From: Astrothelium macrocarpum
Lineage: Eukaryota; Ascomycota; Dothideomycetes; Trypetheliales; Trypetheliaceae
NCBI GenBank assembly: GCA_021030915.1
Contig: JAGEMR010000046.1
Span: 124,001-188,000, forward strand
Direction: 5' to 3'
Length of the DNA: 64,000 nucleotides
The notes under the pieces are model-generated. The model was not told the DNA's origin and made no database searches. It saw only the letters and a list, made by a program, of their open reading frames with translations. Positions 31,401 through 40,234 of the stretch are shown in pieces (within the stretch, counting starts at the first letter, position 1; every line of letters starts with the position of its first letter). Both the position numbers and the translations under genes were made by a program.

Positions 31401-33201
31401 GATCCGGTCCGGCTGACCCGCAAGGGGTCGAACTATCTCGACCTGGTACTGTCACGTGAGCGGACGAATCGTGTCTTTGCTCGAGACGTCCAATCCTCAA
31501 CTAGCTTCAGGCTCGCCTTGAACACCACCAACCTCGTTCTTCAATCCCTTGTTTTTCCCGGGCGCCACCTGTCTGTCTCTTGGCAACCGCCAGGTTGGCT
31601 CCGGTGTATATTGTAGTATTTCCAACCGAGCTTCAAGATCATCTATATCCCAGCTTCTACTCACCACGCCACATTGACGCCCTGCCGTGGTGATGGGATG
31701 CATGATTTGCTCCATTGATTTACTACTGCAATGCTACGGCGATCATCTAAAAAAGCCACAACTGGTGCGGCTACATGCTCACAACCTCGGTCTGCCTCTC
31801 CAAAATGGACCTTTATGACTTCAAAGGTTGCAGAAAGATCGAGACGCTTATGCTATGCATCTTTGCATCGCCGAGGTCCAAAGGTTACAATTCGTCGATC
31901 ATCTCTTTTGTTCGATTGATCAAAAATCTTTCACTGTCCAAATCAAGTGTACAGCAAGTGTTATGATCCTGGGTTTTAATATCATTCGTGAATTATTTTT
32001 GGGTTTCTGAAAGCGCTGCACTAATTTCGTAAAATTTCCTTTTGAGCCGTTCTTAAACATTCCGTAAACGGTATAATGCTCCCAAAAAACCAGTTTTTAG
32101 CCTGTATGCAAGCATTGTTTGGTCCGACTTCAGTCACAGCTAAATAGCGTGCATAAGAATTAATTTTCGACCGTATAAGCATCCAATACGAATCGACCGG
32201 GCCGTTACTTTCATGACTTGCAATCATAATTTTAGAAGCACTTCTTCTACAGGCATCACAGAAGCCGCTCCACAGCATCCAGCCAGATGCAGGTGTTGAC
32301 GACACGACGGTTCCAAAACGAATAATGATCCGAATAAGCGGCTCGGTGGCGGAATCGAAGCCCTTGTTCCGTGAATTATTCCACTACGTTATCGAGTCAG
32401 GCCTTCGTCGAGTTGGTGCTATATCATTCTGCGTATCCGGGCGAAGCGAGGATGGCGTCGTGATTGCGGCGCAACACAAGGTTTCTCAAAGGCTTCAGTT
32501 CAAGTTTTACTTGGTCCTTGGATGAATCATGACATGAGTGTAAGCGTTTGAAGATCCGAGATTTACCATCCAAGCGACTTCTCGTCACCAACATAGTGGA
32601 GCACAATACGCCACAGTGGCTGAATGATGTCTCCACTATGGTAGTACAAAGGTGGTCATGGATGTCTCGGATCAGGTGCTACTGGACCTTCGATGATGCT
32701 TTTTGCACGATCGCTGCAGAATTCACGATCTGGCATGAGCATAGTAGCTCGAAGGCTTGGGCAAGAGGCAAAATATCTTGGATAAGAATACCCGAGGGCG
32801 GGATGAGAGACTGATAGTCTCTCGACCATTTGGAAAATCCATGGACAAGACCTGGTTGTCGATGGCTGGATCCGGCATAACCTGGGACTAAGACAGTAGA
32901 ATCAAGTCTAGATTCTTTGTTATTGCCTGTCATGGACTGGCGGCTATCTCGTTAACGTCTGCACGGGTGTGACTCTACTCATTCGCCTTGCAGACGCTCT
33001 CTATTGGAAGCTATTGATTTCTTTTTCCAAGTCTTCACACCTTTCATTGTCTCTGGATGTCTATATAAAGGCCTCTGTGTTCTCCCATTTTCACACTTCC
33101 TCGTCAGCAGCCCAGAGTCTTCAGATCAGATCCAGTACATATCATTCTCTCAAATCAACCCACCGAACCAACACTTGTGTCCTTCGCTCTAAATAGCAAA
33201 T
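28427..33201. other. Gene-poor 4.8-kb region
   Basis: Despite its length I find no credible gene: all open frames are short, on both strands, and none shows motifs or joins across splice sites. The base composition is ordinary, so it is not visibly RIP-degraded. It may hold decayed sequence too old to recognise, or non-coding RNA. The last 200 bp form the promoter of the gene at 33202. Confidence 0.5.
33062..33070 (+). promoter_or_regulatory. TATA box of the serine-rich secreted protein gene
   Basis: TATATAAAG lies 132 bp upstream of the start codon and is followed by a pyrimidine-rich leader (CTTCGCTCTAAATAGCAAAT) before the ATG. Few other genes in the window have such a clean TATA box, which fits strong or regulated expression. 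Confidence 0.6.
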
Positions 33202-33828
33202 ATGCGCTCCCAATCCATCCTTGCTTTCACTACCATCATCGCTGCAGCTCTCGCTTTGCCCAACGGAGCTCCTGCAGGCTGCCCAAGCTCCAGCAGCTCC
33301 TCTGCGTGGCCGACGAGCTCCAGCAGTTCCTCTGCATGGCCGACGAGCTCTAGCAGCTCCTCCGCGTGGCCAACAAGCCAGTCTTCCTCGAAGACCTCTA
33401 CCCCCACCAGCGGATCAAGCAGCTCAACTGGTAGCCAGACTTCTTCTGCTACCCCTACCCCTACCAACAATGGCCAGATCTTCACCAATCAATGTCTCAA
33501 CTTTGGCATTTCCGTCGCCGACTGCAGTCAACTCCTCAACATTGCGCTCCTCAACGGTGACACGGTCAACGTTGGTGGCAGCTCTGCCACCCCCAGTGCC
33601 GGCGCCGTGAACAATGGCCAGGAGTTCCTCAACGAATGTGCCAACTTGGGTGTTTCCATTCTCGACTGTGCCCAGCTTTTGAATGTCGCTGCTCTTAACG
33701 GCCTCACCATTGACATCTCCGTCAGCGCCATTGTCAGTCTCCTTGCTGAGCTTGGCATCCCTACTGGTATCCTCGGCGTCGTCCCCACTGGAACTGGTTT
33801 AATTACCCTTCCCACTGGTGTTCTCTAA
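33202..33828 (+). CDS. Serine-rich secreted protein with duplicated cysteine-pair module
   Basis: The 208-aa product has a clear signal peptide (MRSQSILAFTTIIAAALALP). I do not recognise a named family. A Ser/Thr-rich linker follows with three copies of SSSSSSAWPT (about residues 28-58), probably O-mannosylated. Then come two homologous modules: NNGQIFTNQCLNFGISVADC near 88 and NNGQEFLNECANLGVSILDC near 136, each followed by xQLLNxALLNG. Each module holds a cysteine pair; a fifth cysteine is near residue 27. The C-terminus is a hydrophobic, Gly-rich beta-like segment without a GPI signal. It is not a hydrophobin, which has eight cysteines with an adjacent pair pattern. A cell-wall or surface role is inferred. 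Confidence 0.82.
   Translation: MRSQSILAFTTIIAAALALPNGAPAGCPSSSSSSAWPTSSSSSSAWPTSSSSSSAWPTSQSSSKTSTPTSGSSSSTGSQTSSATPTPTNNGQIFTNQCLNFGISVADCSQLLNIALLNGDTVNVGGSSATPSAGAVNNGQEFLNECANLGVSILDCAQLLNVAALNGLTIDISVSAIVSLLAELGIPTGILGVVPTGTGLITLPTGVL
33286..33375 (+). repeat. Three tandem 30-bp repeats in coding sequence
   Basis: Three head-to-tail 30-bp units, differing at only a few positions, encode the ten-residue SSSSSSAWPT-type repeat. Such in-frame repeats can change copy number by slippage. Confidence 0.88.
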
Positions 33829-35130
33829 GCGCATTGCTCCCTTCTCTATGGATTAAGAGCTGCTCAGTACGCCAATCGGAGCGGATGGTTGACTGACTTC
33901 TGGCAAAGGAGTTTCGGGCAGTCGAAAGCCTCCAATGATAACCATGCGCAATGATGCACAGGCTACTTGTGTTTTTCCTTTGAATTCATTGGTTTGATTT
34001 TCCAGGTGGTGGTATCGGTGTCGTATTTCACTCGCTTGGCAAAATGCTTTTCTGACTTTTTGGTTTGGTGGGCTGATTTGAGGGGTGGATGTTACTGGAC
34101 ACTCCTTTCCTGCAAACAAGATATCAAAGCAACACAGGCAGCAGATAGTACGTAGCGCGAATACAAAAACTTGTGGAGAAACTGTGCCAATTATAGTGAC
34201 GATATTGGTGTTCGCCAAAGCTATCCGGTACAGGTCAGAGACAAAGGCCTCCGACAACGGAGCCGTGCCCAAGTTGGTCTTGGAGTGCAATCATGTCGTA
34301 AACTTGCGTTGATGATATTGAAGTGCAGCTTGATAGCCAATACAATGTCGGCGATTCAAAGAGCTTTGATCCTTTGGCGAACGATCACCTGGACAAGGGA
34401 TGGCGAATGCAATATACCCTTATTAACATCCCTCCATCTTTTCTCTTAGCTTTCCTTTTGATGCTGACTGAACAAAAAATAGACACAGAAGATGGAACAG
34501 CTCCTTACTCTTTTGATAGATTAAACGGCCCCAAAGATGTCATGAGGCATCAGAGCTAAGAAGTGTACTTCCGCAATTGAATATGGACGTGCCCTTGGAT
34601 CCTGAATCGAGACCAGTTTGGCAACAGTGATGGACATGCTTGACAAGGTCGGGGCTAAGCTCTGACCGCAAACTTACTGCGCAAAGAAATTGGGATTTCC
34701 TACAGTGTCGTCTCTCCACATCGAATATGATCTCAGCATCCTCCGAGCAAAATACGCGGCATTGCAACCGCTCAGATGCTTACTGCTCCTTTCACACGCT
34801 ATCTATCCGTACACCCGAATACAAGTGAAATTGTTGTCCACATACTAAAGAGAGAGGATTCTTTTTCCCAAGCCATCAGGCGTCCAAACTTTGGCTCGAT
34901 GTATTTATTTCATCAGCACGCATGCTTGGAGCACGAGCCTCCATTTTACCATTGGAGCAACGACATTCAAAGGCCGTCACACGGACCATGGCCGCAAATC
35001 TTCAATCCTAGCACTCTTGGTGTCCAGAGGGTGTATCAAGCATTGCAACGTCTAAGACGAAACATTTGACGTTCACATAAAGCCAGTCACGTGGAAGTCT
35101 TCCTATCTGCTATAGGTAAGGTTAATACCT
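33829..35130. other. Intergenic, no gene recognised
   Basis: This holds the 3' end of the serine-rich protein gene and 1.2 kb of unassigned sequence up to the left end of the second transposon. Frames on both strands lack motifs. Confidence 0.5.
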
Positions 35131-35186
35131 TAAGTCGGCGTACCTAGAAGCGGCTCACCCCCCGAAGCGGCGCACCTCCACCATTT
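35131..35186 (+). repeat. Left 56-bp terminal inverted repeat
   Basis: Identical to the reverse complement of 36872-36927. It is GC-rich compared with the RIP-mutated body. Confidence 0.95.
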
Positions 35187-35234
35187 CAACTCATTTCGCT
35201 GAATTCGCTCCACCACCAACTATAGCGCTTTAAT

Positions 35235-36464
35235 ATGGCTGATCGTGAGCGTACTATTGCTTCTACTATCGCTGATTACGAATCTGGCGTTTATTCTTCA
35301 ATAAATAAAACTGCTAATGTGTATGTTTTATTCAGAATTATTTTCAGAATACGTTTCAAAGGTCGATAAAAAAGGCATCTCAACCACGAATAATAACAAC
35401 GATTATTTCCATATCAAGAGGAATTTCTCATATAATGAATTATTGATGAGAATTATTATGGATTTTCTTCTAATCACGCTCGTATTCGTGAAATGACTAT
35501 TCGAATTATATACGTTAATGAAAATGATAAATCTTTGAATAAAAAATGGGTCACTTTTTTCATAAAACATAATCCACATATCATTTTTATGATTGGACGA
35601 AAATTTGATATCAAAAGAATATAATACGCGTCTGAAGAATCAATTATTGAATTTATAGAATTATTTAAAAAAATACGAAAGCGGTTCAATATTTATCTGA
35701 AGAATATGTGAAATATAGACGAATAGAATTTAGATCTAGACGTATATACAAATTCCATGATATTTATTCAATCTAATAAAAAATATATTTATAAAAAAAT
35801 ATTATAGAATAAAGAATGATTATTTATTATCGAGATTATTAATTCATTAGATCATTTGATTAATCCGTTTATCATATTCAAAAATAAATATTTTCAAATT
35901 ATATAATTCTAATTAAATGAATTGTCAAATTGGAATTATATTATTTCATTAAATAATTAGATATTAAATAAAATTGAATTCATCTGACTGATATATATAT
36001 TTGATCTATAAATACGTTCTGAATATGACGGATATAAATTATTATTATTCAATAATTATATTAATTATATCAGTATGGAATTCATATATACGTATAAAAT
36101 AGATTTTAAAATTGAATTAATATTTATATTTTCTCATATATTTCATATTTTTCAGTTATTGGATTTATGTGATTTCAATTCTGTTAAATATATATATCGT
36201 GATGAAATTGAATATTTGATTTATTTAAATGACGGCGCAGTTATAAAAAAAGATCATTTTATCAAATATTATAATCATATTCGTCAGAAAGATTTTATAA
36301 TACGAAATATTTATATTGAATGGAAGATAATTGATTTAATACCGCTGAATTCGTCTGTTTTATATGATTTATTATTCATATTCAATTCATATATGGGCCC
36401 GCATTTTCAGACACCTCAAAAGCGATCTCGTTCGGATTCAATCAATACATCATATAATGAATAA
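35235..36464 (+). pseudogene. pogo-type transposase, broken
   Basis: The N-terminal DNA-binding part starts at 35235 and the C-terminal part of the DDE domain ends at 36464, with multiple stop codons between them. Order and spacing fit one transposase gene of the pogo/Fot1 type. The decay is mainly towards A and T, as expected from RIP. Confidence 0.75.
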
Positions 36465-36871
36465 TAATTTCGTACAATTATTCGTATATTAAATAAAATA
36501 ATATATATAAATAATGATATCAGATATTTATTTATCAAAACAGGTAGAATATTAATAATTATAATTATAAAGAATGTAATACTGAAGAATATAAATAAAT
36601 GTTTATATTATAAAATGAAATAGAATACTGTTTAGTCAGTTAAAAAAATAATCAAATTTGATGTAAATGAGAAATTCGTCACGATGGTGGAGATCAAAAA
36701 GGCATTTGATGAAACGGCGGTTTCAGCAGCTGCTCCATCATCAAAATCAGCGCCAAAAGCAAAAAAAATACCTTCCAATATTATATCAGAATCTATATTT
36801 AGCCACATATGCACACAATTTCAAACGTAGCTGAATTCGTTGAATAATTACACCAAATAATGAACGAGACG

Positions 36872-36927
36872 AAATGGTGGAGGTGCGCCGCTTCGGGGGG
36901 TGAGCCGCTTCTAGGTACGCCGACTTA
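36872..36927 (-). repeat. Right 56-bp terminal inverted repeat
   Basis: Identical inverted copy of 35131-35186. Just inside it the two ends still match loosely, with differences mostly transitions, as RIP would give. Confidence 0.95.
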
Positions 36928-37847
36928 TCACTTATCACCCTCCCTTATGTATCCACCAACGATCTGAACAGACTGATCGATCGCCCTTGCAGCATCGACC
37001 CCACGCAACCCTTAGCTTCTTGGCTATCAGGAACCGAGCTGTCGCTCCCGGGTCCTGCCGTGCAATGATTGATTCTTCATACTATCACCATACAGGCATC
37101 TCAGATCTACAGCGTGGGGTCCCGGCATAGAACGAGCCGCAACTTGCGCATCCTTGCCGTTGGCTGGATGCTGAGGGTCGCTGATAAGGGATAGAAGCGT
37201 GGCTGGTGGATGGTGAAGATGGCTTGAGATAGGGTGGAAGTGATAATACACATGTGCTATAGACAAGATAACGTCAAGCGAGATCTAGATACTGTGGTCT
37301 GCAAGATCTGACTTTTGCTATCTGCATATACATATGTACCCGAGTAGCTAGCAATATCGTACAGGACAGTGGCCGTGGACGTTTGATCCTTCCCGTTCCG
37401 CAGGACATGTGCGACTAAATATTTGCTTCTTCAGGATCTGACCATGCTTGCAAGTCACGCTTGGCGTTAATAGATCCACTTGGATAGCCTCATTGTCTAG
37501 TGGAGACAGAAAATGGATTTATGAGCAAGCCTCCACTCATAAACGGAATATACTCGGACAGCGCATGGCTCAAGTTCGACTGTGCGTCCCCAACTACTCC
37601 AAGCATTCCAAACATTTGAATGATAAGTCGCCGAGCTGATTCTAGAGCCTCATGCGCATCGATATCCACAATCCAGGACAATGGTGCGCGAAATGAAATC
37701 AATTACATATGGTGAACCCGCTGTGAAACTTTTCCATCACATTCCTACCGTAGCTACCGCAACCATCTAATATCGTACACCAGCTTCCCCCTTCCGCTAC
37801 GCCTCCAACCTCTCCCTAATACCTTCCACATCCCCTTGTCCCCCATT
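36928..37847. other. Intergenic, no gene recognised
   Basis: About 0.9 kb between the transposon and the 3' end of RVB1. Nothing with coding character was found. Confidence 0.5.
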
Positions 37848-39466
37848 CTACGCAACAACCCACCCCTCCTCGCCCACCCCGCTTGCACTCCTCCCGGCAT
37901 CCCAAAACAGCGCCCTCGCCTCCCTCACCTCCTCCACCCCAACCTCCGCCCCTGCCGTCCCGCCAGCAGCACCACCACCACCAACCCTAACCCCCGCGAG
38001 CACGGCCGCGGGCGCCAACAGCTGCAGCGCATACCGCAGACTGACGCCCGCACCAATACCCGTCAGCTCGTTCAGCGCTTGGTCGGCGAGCGCGACGGCC
38101 TCGGTGCGCGCGCGCGCCCGCACGATCTGCGCAATGTCCGCGGCCGTGTAGGCGTGTGTGGGGATGATGAGGAGGCGTGCGAGGAGGTCGGGCGGGAGGC
38201 CGTGAGGGGTCGGAGTGGGCGACGAGGTGGTGGTGGCGCCGCGGATGGGGACGAGGCCGCGGTTGGAGGCGAGGATGACGAGGGGCGCGATGGTGGATTC
38301 GAGTGCGCGATTGAGGTAGGTGAAGGATTCGAGGTCGAGCATGTGCACCTGTTGATTATGGTGGATTAGAGAGGGGGGTGGGGGGGGAAAGGGGGGGGGG
38401 GGAGAGCTTACCTCGTCGATGAAAAGTACGCCTGGGACGAGCTCTGCTACGCCTTGGTCGATGTACCGGTTTACGACCTTGTTGATCTCTGCGCGTAGCT
38501 TCTCTGTGATTTCCGTCTTCCGCGGCTGCATTAGTTGGCCCATCATGCTCATTACATCCTGCCCGCCCTGCGGTCGCGCGTTCGCCACGTCCAAATCATG
38601 TAGGGTCACGTCCTGCACAATCTCCTTCTTCTTGTGTACTTCCCCTTTTGGCATCGGCACGTACTCTTCCGCCTCGAGATCGAATTCTGTGGCGTAGGCA
38701 TCAGAGCGGCCCACGCGCTTGACTGCGCCAGTGTTGGCTTCAATGTAGATGACATCGCCGAGGCGCACGCGCTCCTTTTGGATGGCTTCGTAGATGGACG
38801 GGTCAAGACGCAGTTTTTTCGTGCCTTTGCCGGATTTGAGGGTAATGAGGAGGTGCGAGATGGTGCGTCCGTAGCCGCCAAGTGGGTTCTCTGTCTCTTC
38901 GGGTGTGAGCTCGGTGACTTCGCCTTCGTAGACTTCTTTTGTTTCCCGGACGCGGAGGCCTGGATGAAGATTCTGTCAGTTTTGCTCTTCGCCTTGAGTG
39001 GAATGAAAGAAGGCGGGAGGGCAAGTCTAGTATACCAATAGCCCTTCGAAAATTCTCCATTAGTGCCTCTGTCTTCTTTACTTCTGCAGAATAGATTTCG
39101 CTCCCCACAATCGGACAAAATGGTACTTTGTTCCCCAGCTCTTGACTCACTGCCATGGCAAGAGCTGTTTTGCCTGTGCCAGGTCCTCCAGCTAACAGCA
39201 CTGCTCTTCCAGCCATCTTTTTGCTCTTCACGAGATCCACTACCAGTCCGCATGCCTTTGAATATGTCGTCAACGTCTCTCGTCGTAATACTCGGCTAAT
39301 TTTGGTGACATACCTCCCGTGCAGCAGTCTGCCCAATAAATCCACCCCCATTCTTCTCTGCGTACCCATCTGATCGCAGACCTAATGTGCGAATGTGTGT
39401 ATGTGCCGCCGTCCGATTCTCCCGATTCTGACTTTTTGCGCCGCTCACGTTGACAGACTGCGACAT
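37848..39466 (-). CDS. RVB1: RuvB-like AAA+ ATPase RVB1 (pontin)
   Basis: RVB1 forms a hetero-hexamer with RVB2 in the INO80, SWR1 and R2TP complexes. Four exons: 39466-39314, 39255-39036, 38959-38412 and 38348-37848, giving 473 aa, slightly longer than usual (about 460). RVB1 rather than RVB2 is shown by RENRTAAHTHIRTLGLRSDG, GFIGQTAAREACGLVVDL and GRSDAYATEFDLEAEEYVP. Walker A is GGPGTGKT at about 74-81 and Walker B LFIDE ends at about 307, exactly at the third intron. Exon 4 departs from the strong conservation of the family: after LASNRGL it has an insert (TTTSSPTPTP) and later a Gly/Ala-rich stretch, with an unusual C-terminus, and is very GC-rich. The arginine-finger region (PPDLLARLLI) is kept, so the protein is probably functional. 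Confidence 0.93.
38373..38402 (+). repeat. Poly-G tract in an RVB1 intron
   Basis: On the plus strand, runs of about 6, 8 and 12 G lie within 30 bp, separated by T and AAA. The tract sits inside the 63-nt third intron of RVB1 (38349-38411), where it forms the pyrimidine tract on the coding strand. Such runs can form a G-quadruplex and are prone to length change. Confidence 0.8.
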
Positions 39467-40234
39467 GGTCGCGTATTAATGGGCGCAGGGACTTTTTGCG
39501 ACGCGTTGGTAGAGCTAGGTATTGAGGAAGTAGTGGGAAATCAAGGAGAAGATTTGGTGCGATATGGTGAGCAGAAGCTGGAGGATTGGGGATGTGCTAG
39601 ATTGAGGGAGAAGAAGATAGGCCGCGATTGTGAGGCTGGACGAAGGGCGCGAGGAAATTTTGAGGTTCGGTGAAGGGCGCGGACTTGGTGAAGGTTCGCG
39701 ATACATACAACAAACATACAAAGTCCCTCTACGATCAGACAAATTCAGCACACATTATGCAGTTCACCCTGCAGACCCGAGCACAATAATTAGTCTGACA
39801 TTGCTCATTCTCTAAATATACATAGTTTCGCATTTTCTCGCCACCACTATCATACAAAGCCTCCTCCTCGAAATATAGATTCCAGCTGCTCAATTAAAGG
39901 CGCGGCGGAAGAGAGGCATGAAATTCGTCCATCTGTAAAGTAAAAGGCTCCGCTGTCGTGAAAATCGTGCAGAGTCATAATCTGCTGCTGAGAAAGAAGG
40001 ATCAAGAAGAGTAGAAACCCCAGTAGGCTTCTAATCTGCGCAGAGCGTGGAGAATCGAAGGCGCAAATAATTATGTACAGTCTGAAGGGCGTTCGAAAGG
40101 GAATTAGACACACGGACATCCAAGGTCGGCCACGGCAGGAGCTCGCAAGCAAGTGCAACTCCGAATGCGCCAACCCTCACAGCAACAATCTAGATATGCC
40201 ACTGAATTAAAGGCAAAGTCGAAGGTGATGATAT
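39467..40234. other. Intergenic, no gene recognised
   Basis: This lies between the RVB1 start and the 3' end of the BDF1-like gene. No coding motif was found; it should contain the RVB1 promoter and the BDF1 3' untranslated region. Confidence 0.5.

Larger units (their letters stand above)
35131..36927 (+). mobile_element. RIP-degraded pogo/Fot1-like DNA transposon with 56-bp inverted repeats
   Basis: A 1.80-kb element is bounded by perfect 56-bp terminal inverted repeats (35131-35186 and 36872-36927) starting TAAGTCGGCGTACC; the outer TA can be the target-site duplication. The interior is AT-rich with many stops. An ATG at 35235 opens MADRERTIASTIADYESGVY, typical of the psq-type helix-turn-helix of fungal pogo transposases. 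Near the other end, frame 36075-36464 retains the C-terminal DDE-transposase pattern (FQLLDLCDFNSVK ... IIDLIPLNSS ... QTPQKRSRSDS). It is therefore a decayed full-length autonomous element, now inactive. Confidence 0.93.

Noticed and set aside
37836..38369. 177-codon plus-strand frame opposite RVB1 exon 4
   Set aside because: It is an antisense shadow of the GC-rich exon, with Arg/Gly/Pro low-complexity content.
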